A stretch of 15,555 nucleotides of DNA. Source: JBFKUL01 sp041635755. GTDB lineage: Bacteria; Pseudomonadota; Gammaproteobacteria; Burkholderiales; SG8-39. The stretch is from assembly GCA_041635755.1 (NCBI GenBank), contig JBFKUL010000044.1:1-15555 (forward strand). Reading direction: 5' to 3'. The notes under the pieces were generated by a model. That model was not told where the DNA came from. It saw only the letters and a program-made list of their open reading frames with translations, and did not search any database. A program made the translations under genes and the position numbers. Positions 6,815 to 13,882 of this stretch are shown piece after piece; positions within the stretch are counted from its first letter, which is position 1; every line of letters starts with the position of its first letter.

Positions 6815-7480
6815 TCAACGGCGCGAGATCAACAGCTCGAAGCAGCCGTCGGTGCGGGCCGTGGTGCGCCAGGCGTAGCCGTTCTGCTGCAGGATGTCGT
6901 ACAGGGGGAAGGGCTCGCGGTGGATCAGCACCTGGATGCGCTCCCCGGCGCCCGTCATGGACAGCGCCTCGATGATGCGCTCCATCGGCTCGGGCGGCTC
7001 GAGCCAGCGCACGTCGACCACGCGAAAAGCGCCCTCCCCGTCCTCGCCCTGCGCGCCGATGGTGCGCGCCACCTGGGGTGCGAGCACGCGCTCATCGAGC
7101 TTTGCGCAGGCCGGATAGAGCTGCGACGCGGCGCGCGTGCGGTGGCGCTTGAGCAGCGCATGCAGCGACTCGGAGGCATGCGCGTAGCCGTCCCCGTCGC
7201 GCACTTCGCCGCAGGCCGTCGCCTCGCCCAGCAGCGCCCGCAGCGCAGCGCAATCGGCCGTGAGCGTCGCCGCCGCCTCGCTGGGAAATGCCGGCGGTGC
7301 AAGCTCGGGCAGCAGCAGATGCGTTTCGGCCTCGAGCCGTCGCCGCAGCGCGTCGCGGAAGCCTGCAAAGCGCGGCGTCCAGCCGTGCCAGTCCTCGGCG
7401 AAGGCGGCCGCATCCGCCGCACCGAGCAGTCGCTCGCACAGCGCGTCGTGGCGCTGGAGGATTTCCGCCGTGCCGTTCAC
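6815..7480 (-). CDS. Hemerythrin-like helical domain plus DUF2249 protein
   Basis: A 221-residue soluble protein without signal peptide. Residues about 5-125 look like a four-helix HHE/hemerythrin-type domain with His11, His32, His54 (EAETHLLLPEL), His107 and His113, although the di-iron ligand set is not cleanly complete. Residues about 152-221 match DUF2249 (VVDVRWLEPPEPMERIIEAL through FELLISRR). The GTG start at 7480 overlaps the upstream CtaA-like stop as GTGA, so translation is probably coupled. DUF2249 proteins recur beside denitrification and NO-reductase genes in proteobacteria, and a role in NO response, iron or metallocentre handling is plausible but unproven. Domain assignment is by pattern memory: DUF2249 fairly sure, hemerythrin part moderate. 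Confidence 0.78.
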   Translation of the reverse strand: MNGTAEILQRHDALCERLLGAADAAAFAEDWHGWTPRFAGFRDALRRRLEAETHLLLPELAPPAFPSEAAATLTADCAALRALLGEATACGEVRDGDGYAHASESLHALLKRHRTRAASQLYPACAKLDERVLAPQVARTIGAQGEDGEGAFRVVDVRWLEPPEPMERIIEALSMTGAGERIQVLIHREPFPLYDILQQNGYAWRTTARTDGCFELLISRR

Positions 7481-8364
7481 GGCGCCGTCCCCGCGCGCCT
7501 TGCACGCGTCAGGGCCATAAGCGTAATCGTGAGCGCAACGAGCAGCACGTTGGCGAGTGCGTTGTGCGCCACCACCAGCGCGAGCGGCATGTCGAGATTG
7601 CCCATGGTCGAGCCGAGCGCGACCTGCGCCACCGCGAGCGCCGCGATCAGCGTGCCGAGAACGCGCGCCCGCGCCTTCCACCACAGCGCGCCCCCCAGGG
7701 CGAGCACGAGCATCGCGGCGGGCCCGGCAAAGATGCCGTGCGCCCCCATGAGCAGGCCGAGCATCTGATCCTTGCATGCGCCGGAGGCGCAATCGGCCGC
7801 GGCCTGCGTAACGCTGGTGAGCGCGCCGAGTCCGAGTTGCGCGCCGAGCGCGGCCAAGGCGAGCGCGGCGAGCATGATCAGACCCTCGCCCGCTGCCGCA
7901 AGCGGCGGCGAGGTGCGATTGCGCTCCCAGAGCGCCGCGAACAGCGCGGCGAGCGCAAGCCCGCCGAGCAGATTGCCGAGCAGCACCGGGATCGACGGGT
8001 CGCGCGCGCTCGCGCGACCGACCAGCGCGAGCGCGATCACCAGCGCCGCAATCAGTACGACCATGACGCGGTTGCCGCGCGCGCGGCCCTCGAAGCCGAG
8101 CACCACCACGCCGAAGGCTGCGAGCGAGGCGAGAATGGCGGCGACCCGGTGCACCAGGCGTCCGCCATCGAGCGCCCAGCCACTTGGATCGTAGCCCGCG
8201 GCGCATTCGGGCCAGCCTTCGCAGCCCAGGCCCGCGAGCGAAAGGCGCACGTAGGCGCTCGCCACGTTGACCGCGACGGAAAGGGTGCAGCCCGCAGCGG
8301 CAAGCCAGAGCACGCCGCGGCCCCCCGTCAGGACACCGCCCGCCGCAACTCGAACGTCAGCCAT
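7477..8364 (-). CDS. Second CtaA/COX15-like membrane protein, one heme ligand altered
   Basis: A protein of about 295 residues with roughly eight membrane segments, related to bacterial heme A synthase. The N-terminal signature AYVRLSLAGLGCEGWPEC and the cysteine pairs Cys48/Cys54 and Cys192/Cys197 fit the CtaA type. Of the four expected heme-ligand histidines, His72 (LVHRVAA), His209 (MGAHGIF) and His267 (VVAHNALA) are present, but the second position is Asn131 (VLLGNLLGG). The ATG at 8364 overlaps the upstream ctaA by 37 bases. A GTG at 8313, behind a G-run 15 bases after that stop, is an equally possible start (278 residues). It overlaps the DUF2249 gene at GTGA. It may be a heme A synthase variant, or a paralog with a changed role in modifying or handling heme for the adjacent heme-copper enzyme. 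Confidence 0.8.
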   Translation of the reverse strand: MADVRVAAGGVLTGGRGVLWLAAAGCTLSVAVNVASAYVRLSLAGLGCEGWPECAAGYDPSGWALDGGRLVHRVAAILASLAAFGVVVLGFEGRARGNRVMVVLIAALVIALALVGRASARDPSIPVLLGNLLGGLALAALFAALWERNRTSPPLAAAGEGLIMLAALALAALGAQLGLGALTSVTQAAADCASGACKDQMLGLLMGAHGIFAGPAAMLVLALGGALWWKARARVLGTLIAALAVAQVALGSTMGNLDMPLALVVAHNALANVLLVALTITLMALTRARRAGTAP

Positions 8365-9452
8365 AACGAAACGGACAGCAGCAGTACCGCGCCTGCCTGG
8401 TGTAGCGCCGCGAGCGCGAGCGGCACACCGTTGACGAGCGTCGCAATGCCGAGCGCCACTTGCAGCGCGAGCGCTCCGAGCAGCGCATGGCTCGCGAGGC
8501 GCGCGCGCGGCGCGAGTGGCGCGCGCCGCATCGCGAACCACAGGAGCGGCACGGCGAGCATCAGCAGCCAGGCGAGCGCGCGGTGCACGAACTGCACCGT
8601 CGCCATGTTGTAGACGAAGTTCCGATGCCAGGGCTCGAGCATCATGATCTCGGGCGGGATCCAGTGCCCGTTCATCAGCGGGAAGGTGTTGTAGGCAAAG
8701 CCGGCGCGCAGCCCCGCCACCATTCCCCCGCTCAGCGCCATGACGAACACCAGCGCCGCAAGCGCGCTCGAGTAACGCGCAAGCGAGGCCCTCATCAGCG
8801 CGGGCACGGACTCCGGCGGACGAACGCCCAGCCCCGCGCGCGGCGAAGCGAGCAGGCTGAGCGCGATCCACCACATCGCGCCATAGATGAGGAGCGCGAG
8901 GCCGAGGTGGGCAGTGAGCCGCAGATGGCTCACGCGCGGCTCGTCGACGAGGCCGCTCATCACCATGTACCAACCCATCGCGCCCTGCGCCGCACCGAGC
9001 ATGAACACGCCGGCGAGCTGCCAGGCAAGCGGCCGCGACAACCGCCGTCTTACCAGGAACCACAGGAAGGGCACGAAGAAGGCGACGCCGATCGCGCGCC
9101 CGAGCAGGCGGTGGAAGTACTCCCACCAGAAGATGCCTTTGAACTCGGCGAGGCTCATGCCGCGATTGACCTGCTGGTACTCGGGCGTCTGCCGGTACTT
9201 CTCGAAAGCGACGCTCCAGTCCGCGGCGGAGAGGGGCGGCAGCGTGCCGACGATCGGCTGCCACTCGGTGATCGACAGTCCCGAGTGCGTCAGGCGCGTC
9301 ACGCCGCCCACCACGACGATGGCGAACACGAGCGCGCAGCACACGAGCAGCCATGCCGCGACCGCGCGCCGAGCGCCTTGCGCGGGCTCGAAGGGCACAG
9401 CGCCCCCTTCCCCCGTCCCGAGCGCGCGGGTGCCGGCCAGTGTTTCAGACAT
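8328..9452 (-). CDS. ctaA: Heme A synthase, COX15 type
   Basis: A 374-residue integral membrane monooxygenase that converts heme O to heme A. Typical COX15 features are VVGGVTRLTHSGLSITEWQP near residue 47, EYFHRLLGR (His114), RLTAHLGLALL (His182), QFVHRALAW (His290) and ALHQAGAVLL (His351), so all four heme-ligand histidines are present. AYNTFPLMNGHWIPPE is another family signature. The start at 9452 is chosen because it gives a normal N-terminus; a GTG at 9470 would add six residues. It leads a minus-strand run with the second CtaA-like gene and the DUF2249 gene, and is divergent from the heme-copper operon. Its presence implies that a heme A (or A-derived) enzyme is made, most simply the neighbouring subunit I. 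Confidence 0.93.
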   Translation of the reverse strand: MSETLAGTRALGTGEGGAVPFEPAQGARRAVAAWLLVCCALVFAIVVVGGVTRLTHSGLSITEWQPIVGTLPPLSAADWSVAFEKYRQTPEYQQVNRGMSLAEFKGIFWWEYFHRLLGRAIGVAFFVPFLWFLVRRRLSRPLAWQLAGVFMLGAAQGAMGWYMVMSGLVDEPRVSHLRLTAHLGLALLIYGAMWWIALSLLASPRAGLGVRPPESVPALMRASLARYSSALAALVFVMALSGGMVAGLRAGFAYNTFPLMNGHWIPPEIMMLEPWHRNFVYNMATVQFVHRALAWLLMLAVPLLWFAMRRAPLAPRARLASHALLGALALQVALGIATLVNGVPLALAALHQAGAVLLLSVSLWLTFELRRAVS

Positions 9453-9486
9453 GGGACGACGGTGCCACACGCGAGCAGCTTAAAAC

Positions 9487-9527
9487 TTGATCCTTATCAA
9501 GTGAAGCTTTCGGCCGGTATTCAAAAT
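9487..9527 (+). promoter_or_regulatory. FNR/DNR-class promoter of the heme-copper reductase operon
   Basis: A perfect TTGAT-CCTT-ATCAA box occupies 9487-9500. A CAAAAT hexamer at 9522-9527 is centred 31 bp downstream, predicting transcription from about 9535 and a 50-base leader before the first ATG. The box lies in the 133-base gap shared with the divergent ctaA gene. On the minus side the matching -10 position reads CACCGT and the predicted start would fall on the ctaA ATG, so activation of ctaA by the same box is doubtful. Confidence 0.8.
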
Positions 9528-9585
9528 CCGCCAGGTATGCGGCCGCCACGCGCGCGCCGCACGAACCGGAAAAAAGGAGCCCGAC

Positions 9586-9765
9586 ATGGCCGAGAGCACC
9601 CGCACCGCAAATCTAGAAGACGAAGTTCCCGAGGAGCCGGTTCCCGTGATGCAGCAGCTGCTCGACAACCCGTTCCTGCTGCTGTTCCTGGGCATCGCCC
9701 TGCCCACGGTGCTGTACATCGTCTGGGGCGTGATGGAAATCGTCGCCATTCCCGTCGGCAAATAA
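9586..9765 (+). CDS. 59-residue single-pass membrane peptide, putative accessory subunit
   Basis: A small gene opened by GGAG six bases before its ATG and closed by TAA. The N-terminal half is acidic and cytoplasmic in style (EDEVPEEPVPVMQQ). One hydrophobic segment (about residues 28-53, NPFLLLFLGIALPTVLYIVW) follows. It is the first gene of the heme-copper operon, 22 bases before subunit II. By position and size it resembles small accessory subunits such as IIa of ba3-type oxidases, but I recognise no specific family. Ribosome site, spacing and operon context support it as a real gene; function as a stabilising subunit is inference. Confidence 0.8.
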   Translation: MAESTRTANLEDEVPEEPVPVMQQLLDNPFLLLFLGIALPTVLYIVWGVMEIVAIPVGK

Positions 9766-9787
9766 ACCAACTGCAAAGGACTTCGCG

Positions 9788-10327
9788 ATGAGCGCAATTC
9801 TGCCTCCTGCCAGCCGGGTCTGGTGGAAAGAGCCGGTCGACCGGGTCGAGATCATCTGGGTGGTGATCGCCCTGCTGTGGTGCCTGATCATGTTCTTCAT
9901 GATGCCGTACTGGCACATCTTCGGCGAGCAGAACCTCGCCAACGAAGCCTACCGCACCACGCCCGAGCTCTACAGCAAGAAGACCCAGGACATGGTCGAC
10001 AAGTACACCGTGCGCACCGAGACCGACCAGAAAATCCCGGTGGTGGCGCCGCCCGCAGGCAGCGACGTGTACCTGATCGCGCGCCTGTGGTCCTGGTGGC
10101 CGATCCTCGAGCTCGAGGCCGGCAAGAGCTACCGCATTCACCTCATGTCCCTGGATTGGCTGCACGGCTTCTCGCTGCAGCCCGAGAACATCAACATCCA
10201 GGTGCACCCGGGATACGACCACGTGCTCACGGTGACGCCGACGCGCGCCGGAACGTACTCGATCATCTGCAACGAGTACTGCGGCGTCAACCATCACACC
10301 ATGCTCAGCAAGCTCTACGTGAAATAA
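9788..10327 (+). CDS. CuA-containing subunit II of a heme-copper (NO?) reductase
   Basis: A 179-residue protein with one N-terminal membrane anchor (about residues 20-40) and a periplasmic cupredoxin domain. The CuA ligands are all visible: His126 (DWLHGFS), Cys161, Glu163 and Cys165 (CNEYC), His169 and Met172, with the usual C-x3-C-x3-H-x2-M spacing. The single anchor and short length resemble B-family (ba3) oxidases and the NorS subunit of sNOR rather than two-helix aa3 subunit II. It accepts electrons from a periplasmic donor such as cytochrome c551 or the cupredoxin and passes them to the low-spin heme of subunit I. AAAGGA precedes the ATG. Its stop is 18 bases before the subunit I start. 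Confidence 0.93.
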   Translation: MSAILPPASRVWWKEPVDRVEIIWVVIALLWCLIMFFMMPYWHIFGEQNLANEAYRTTPELYSKKTQDMVDKYTVRTETDQKIPVVAPPAGSDVYLIARLWSWWPILELEAGKSYRIHLMSLDWLHGFSLQPENINIQVHPGYDHVLTVTPTRAGTYSIICNEYCGVNHHTMLSKLYVK

Positions 10328-10345
10328 GGCGATAAGGGGAACGAT

Positions 10346-12064
10346 ATGGCCGTCAACAGAATGTTCCGCACCTGCCCGAGCAGCGGGCTGGTGTTCCACG
10401 AACCGGCAGAAAGGCTGATGCGGTGGAACGCCGTGGTCGCCGTGGTGATGCTGCTGATCGGCGGCCTGCTCGCCATCGGCGTCACGCTCACGCGCTGGCA
10501 GGCCGTGCACTGGCTGGCCCCGGATACCTTTTATCAGGTGCTCACGGCGCACGGACTGAACATGCTCGTGTTCTGGATCATCTTCTTCGAGATGGCGGTG
10601 CTGTACTTCGCCGCCTCGACGCTGCTGCGCTGCCGCCTGGCGACCCCGGGGCTGGCGTGGCTCGGCTTCTGGCTGATGGTGGTCGGCGCGCTGGTCAACA
10701 ACTACTCGGTGCTGCGCGGCGATTCGAGCGTGATGTTCACTTCGTACGCGCCGATGGGCGCGCATCCGACCTTCTACCTCGGTTTGATCGTGTTCGCGGT
10801 CGGCGCGCTGATCGGCTGCTTCGTGTTCTTCGGCACCCTCGTCGTGGCGAAGAACGAACGCACCTACCACGGCTCGGTGCCGCTGGTGACCTTCGGCGCG
10901 ATCACCGCGGCGATCATCGCGGTGTTCACCATCGCCTCGGGCGCGATCATCCTGATTCCGACCTTCCTGTGGTCGGTCGGGCTGATCGAGCACATGGACT
11001 CGCTGATGTATCGCACCGTCTGGTGGGCGTTCGGGCACTCCTCGCAGCAGATCAACGTCTCGGCGCACGTCGCGGTCTGGTATGCGATCGCAGCGATCGT
11101 GTTCGGCGCCAAGCCGCTGTCCGAGAAGGTGAGCCGCGGCGCGTTCCTGCTCTACATCCTGTTCCTGCAGCTCGCGAGCGCGCACCACCTGCTCGCCGAC
11201 CCGGGCCTGACCTCGAACTGGAAGATCTTCAACACCAGCTACGCGATGTACCTCGCGGTGCTCGCCTCGATGGTGCATGGCCTGACGGTTCCCGGCTCGA
11301 TCGAGGTGGCGCAGCGCAACAAGGGCTTCACGCACGGCCTGTTCGAATGGCTGCGCAAGGCGCCCTGGGGCAACCCGGTGTTCTCGGGCATGTTCATGTC
11401 GCTGCTCGGCTTTGGCTTCCTCGGCGGCATCTCGGGCGTGATGATGGGCACCGAGCAGCTCAACCTCATCATCCACAACACGCTCTACGTGCCGGGGCAC
11501 TTCCACGCCACCGTGGTGGTGGGCACGACGCTTGCGTTCATGTCGCTCACCTACTTCCTGATCCCGGTGCTGTTCCGCCGCGAGCTGATGTTCCCGGGGC
11601 TCGCCAAGTGGCAGCCGTACCTGTTCGGCATCGGCATGAGCCTGTTCGCGCTGTTCATGATGGGCGCGGGCACGCTCGGCGTGCCGCGGCGCCACTGGGA
11701 CATCAGCTTCGCCGGCAACATCTTCACCCATGAGTTTCCGGGTGCAGCCTGGTTGATGATGACGCTGATGGGCCTGTCGGGTCTGGTGGCGATCGTCGGC
11801 GGCGGCGCGTACCTGCTGATCACGGTGGGATCGGTATTCCTCGGCAAGAAGATCGAGACGCCGGGCTTCGCCCACGTGCGCGCCGCGGAAGGCGTGACCA
11901 AGGCGCCCAAGCCGGTCGATGTGGCGATCACCTCGCACGGCAACGGCACCGGGGCGCTCGCCGCGCCCGGCACCTTCGTGCTGGCGATGGTGTTCCTGAT
12001 CGCCTTCGTGCTGTACTACTTCGTCAACTGGAAGTACCTCTCGACGGTGTGGCCGCTCAAGTAG
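10346..12064 (+). CDS. Heme-copper reductase subunit I lacking the active-site Tyr; probable NO reductase
   Basis: A 572-residue protein with about 12-13 membrane segments. All six metal ligands are present: His69 (low-spin heme), His231 (CuB, helix VI), His280/His281 (CuB, AHHLL), His385 (high-spin heme) and His387 (low-spin heme) in GHFHATV. In oxygen reductases of the A and B families helix VI reads H-P-E-V-Y, with tyrosine cross-linked to the CuB histidine. Here it reads H-S-S-Q-Q, putting Gln235 at that place. No tyrosine sits at the C-family (cbb3) helix VII position either (it is Leu274). Loss of this tyrosine is the hallmark of NO reductases. The layout (CuA subunit II first, SCO after) recalls NorSY/sNOR of ammonia oxidisers; eNOR-like families are alternatives. 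The heme type is open. Confidence 0.85.
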   Translation: MAVNRMFRTCPSSGLVFHEPAERLMRWNAVVAVVMLLIGGLLAIGVTLTRWQAVHWLAPDTFYQVLTAHGLNMLVFWIIFFEMAVLYFAASTLLRCRLATPGLAWLGFWLMVVGALVNNYSVLRGDSSVMFTSYAPMGAHPTFYLGLIVFAVGALIGCFVFFGTLVVAKNERTYHGSVPLVTFGAITAAIIAVFTIASGAIILIPTFLWSVGLIEHMDSLMYRTVWWAFGHSSQQINVSAHVAVWYAIAAIVFGAKPLSEKVSRGAFLLYILFLQLASAHHLLADPGLTSNWKIFNTSYAMYLAVLASMVHGLTVPGSIEVAQRNKGFTHGLFEWLRKAPWGNPVFSGMFMSLLGFGFLGGISGVMMGTEQLNLIIHNTLYVPGHFHATVVVGTTLAFMSLTYFLIPVLFRRELMFPGLAKWQPYLFGIGMSLFALFMMGAGTLGVPRRHWDISFAGNIFTHEFPGAAWLMMTLMGLSGLVAIVGGGAYLLITVGSVFLGKKIETPGFAHVRAAEGVTKAPKPVDVAITSHGNGTGALAAPGTFVLAMVFLIAFVLYYFVNWKYLSTVWPLK

Positions 12065-12089
12065 CCGTGGTCACGACGGGGAGCACGCG

Positions 12090-12932
12090 ATGAAGCTCGT
12101 GTTCGATCTGTTCAAGCTGCGCATCGGCTTCGCCATCGCCGCGACCGCCCTGGCGGGCGTCGCGGCGACGCCGGGCGGGCCGCTGCCGGCCTGGAACATG
12201 GCGGTGCTGGCGCTCGCCGTGCTGGTCGCTTCGGCCGCCGCGGGCGCTTTCAACCAGTACATCGAGCACGATCTCGACGCGCGCATGGGCCGCACGCGAA
12301 ACCGCGCCTTCGTCACAGGCCGGCTCACGCCGCACGCGGGCTGGCTCTGGCTGATCGGCGCGCTGGTGGCCGGCGCGACCGCGGCCGCCGCGGCGGCGAC
12401 CAATGGGCTCGCCGCTGCGTTCGTTTTCCTCGGCGCATTCTTTTACGGCATCGTCTACACGGTGTGGCTCAAGCGGCGCACCTGGTGGAACATCGTGGTT
12501 GGCGGACTTGCCGGCAGCTTCGCCGTGCTCGCGGGCTCGGCGGCCGTCAGCCCCGAGATGAGCCCGGCGGCGCTCGCGCTCGCGCTGGTGCTGTTCCTGT
12601 GGACCCCGCCGCACTTCTGGAGCCTGGCGATCGCCTTCAAGGAGGACTACGAGCAAGCGCGAGTGCCGATGCTGCCGGTGGTCGTCGGCACCTCGGCGGC
12701 GGCACGGGTGGTGCTCGCGAATACGCTTGTGCTGGTTGCCGCGTCGCTGGTTCCGGTCTGGTTCGGGCTTGGACCGGTGTATCTCGTCGCAGCGCTCGCC
12801 GGCGGCACGTTGCTCGTCGTGCGCAGCATGCAGCTCGCGCGACGGCCGTCGCGCGCGAGCGCCATGGCGAATTTCCACGCCTCGCTGGTGCAGCTCTCGC
12901 TGCTCATCGTCGGGGCCTGGTTCGCGGCGTAG
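12090..12932 (+). CDS. ctaB: Heme O synthase (protoheme IX farnesyltransferase)
   Basis: A 280-residue polytopic UbiA-family prenyltransferase that adds a farnesyl group to protoheme to form heme O. The prenyl-diphosphate site is NQYIEHDLDARMGRTRNR (Asn55, Glu59, Asp63). The second loop YTVWLKRRTWWNIVVGG and the WTPPHFWSLA signature are diagnostic for CtaB/CyoE. GGGGAG lies seven bases before the ATG and the gene begins 26 bases after subunit I, so it belongs to the operon. With the divergent ctaA it completes a local heme O to heme A route, suggesting that the reductase carries a farnesylated heme. Identification is secure. Confidence 0.94.
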   Translation: MKLVFDLFKLRIGFAIAATALAGVAATPGGPLPAWNMAVLALAVLVASAAAGAFNQYIEHDLDARMGRTRNRAFVTGRLTPHAGWLWLIGALVAGATAAAAAATNGLAAAFVFLGAFFYGIVYTVWLKRRTWWNIVVGGLAGSFAVLAGSAAVSPEMSPAALALALVLFLWTPPHFWSLAIAFKEDYEQARVPMLPVVVGTSAAARVVLANTLVLVAASLVPVWFGLGPVYLVAALAGGTLLVVRSMQLARRPSRASAMANFHASLVQLSLLIVGAWFAA

Positions 12933-12934
12933 CG

Positions 12935-13768
12935 ATGCGCGCCGGCGCGGCCGGGTCCACGCTTCTCGCCCTCGTGTCGGTGCTCGCCCTGCTCGGGGCG
13001 ACGCGCGCGCCCGCCTCCGTGCCCCCGCCCGATTCGCCGCTCGACCGGCGCGCCGCGCTCACCCACAGCCAGGCCGCGATCGGCCGCCCGGTGGGCGAGC
13101 ATACGTTTACCGCCGCCGACGGGCGGCGCGTGCGCCTGTCGGACTACCGCGGCAAGCCGCTCGTGGTGAGCTTCGTGTACACCGCGTGCTACCAGATCTG
13201 CCCGACGACGACGCAGTTTCTCGCCGGCGCCGTCAGGAAAGCGCGTGCCGCACTCGGCCCGGAGAGCTTCACGGTGGCCACGATCGGCTTCAACCTGCCG
13301 CAGGACACGCCCGAGGCGATGCGCCAGTTCGCCCGCCAGCAGGACGTGGCGATCGCGGACTGGGATTTCCTCTCGCCGGACATCGCCGGGCTCGACACGC
13401 TGCTGGAGCGCTTCGGGTTCAGCTTCGCCGCCACGCCCAAGGGATTCGACCACCTGCTGCAGGTCTCGATCCTCGATGGCAACGGGCGCGTGCACACGCA
13501 GCTCTACGGCGACGAGTTCGAGCTGCCGCGCTTCGTCGAGCCGCTCAAGGCGCTCGCCACCGGCACGCCCACGCCGCCGCTGTCGGACTTCGGCGAGCTG
13601 CTCGAGCGCGTGCGGCTGCTGTGCACCGTGTATGACCCCGCCGCGGGGCGCTACCGGCTCAACTACGCCATCGTCATTGAGCTGCTGGTCGGCGCCAGCA
13701 TTCTGCTCGCCGGTGTGGTGAGCGTCACCTACGAGTGGCGCAAGCGCTCGCGAGCACAGCGCGGCTGA
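12935..13768 (+). CDS. sco1: SCO/SenC copper chaperone with C-terminal membrane anchor
   Basis: A 277-residue thioredoxin-fold copper chaperone, probably loading CuA (and possibly CuB) of the upstream reductase. An N-terminal hydrophobic segment (residues 8-22) exports or anchors it. Copper ligands are Cys85 and Cys89 (CYQIC) and His173 (FDHLLQ). A second hydrophobic segment lies at residues 245-265, preceded by VYDPAAGRYRLNY, so the protein may be held in the membrane at the C-terminus; this extension occurs in a subset of bacterial SCO proteins. It starts two bases after the ctaB stop without a strong ribosome site, so translation is likely coupled. In sNOR clusters a SenC gene holds the same place. 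Confidence 0.9.
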   Translation: MRAGAAGSTLLALVSVLALLGATRAPASVPPPDSPLDRRAALTHSQAAIGRPVGEHTFTAADGRRVRLSDYRGKPLVVSFVYTACYQICPTTTQFLAGAVRKARAALGPESFTVATIGFNLPQDTPEAMRQFARQQDVAIADWDFLSPDIAGLDTLLERFGFSFAATPKGFDHLLQVSILDGNGRVHTQLYGDEFELPRFVEPLKALATGTPTPPLSDFGELLERVRLLCTVYDPAAGRYRLNYAIVIELLVGASILLAGVVSVTYEWRKRSRAQRG

Positions 13769-13790
13769 CAGGCAGGGTCCCTCGCGCTGC

Positions 13791-13818
13791 GCGTACCGCC
13801 GCGCGAGCGCCGGTACGC
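13791..13818 (+). terminator. Possible hairpin terminator after the heme-copper operon
   Basis: GCGTACCG (13791-13798) and CGGTACGC (13811-13818) form a perfect 8-bp stem with a 12-base loop, followed by CTTT. The T-run is short, so termination may be incomplete. The hairpin ends three bases before the next activator box. Confidence 0.4.
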
Positions 13819-13820
13819 CT

Positions 13821-13862
13821 TTGATTCATATCAATTCCGCACCCGCTGCCGGCCTCTAAGAT
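13821..13862 (+). promoter_or_regulatory. FNR/DNR-class promoter of the cytochrome b fusion gene
   Basis: A perfect TTGAT-TCAT-ATCAA box lies at 13821-13834 and a TAAGAT -10 at 13857-13862, centred 32 bp downstream. This predicts transcription from about 13869, only 14 bases before the TTG start, just enough for the GGGAG ribosome site at 13872-13876. Confidence 0.82.
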
Positions 13863-13882
13863 CGGCCAAACGGGAGCGATTC

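Noticed and set aside
6705..6818. Upstream extension of nirS copy 1 to the ATG at 6818
   Set aside because: It would encode 38 extra residues over the activator box and leader and spoil the signal peptide. The ATG at 6704 has a strong ribosome site.
7481..8206. Upstream extension of the DUF2249 frame to 8206
   Set aside because: The extension is Arg/Ala-rich out-of-frame translation of the CtaA-like gene; the recognisable protein begins at the GTG at 7480.
9521..11938. Long minus-strand open frame (805 codons) opposite the heme-copper genes
   Set aside because: Its product is low-complexity His/Arg/Glu/Asp/Ala-rich, as expected from the antisense of GC-rich membrane protein codons. The plus strand holds well-conserved genes with ribosome sites.
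9788..12064. Ordinary cytochrome c oxidase (ba3/aa3) annotation
   Set aside because: The helix VI tyrosine is glutamine and the operon has a denitrification-type activator box. Not fully excluded without phylogeny, but less likely.
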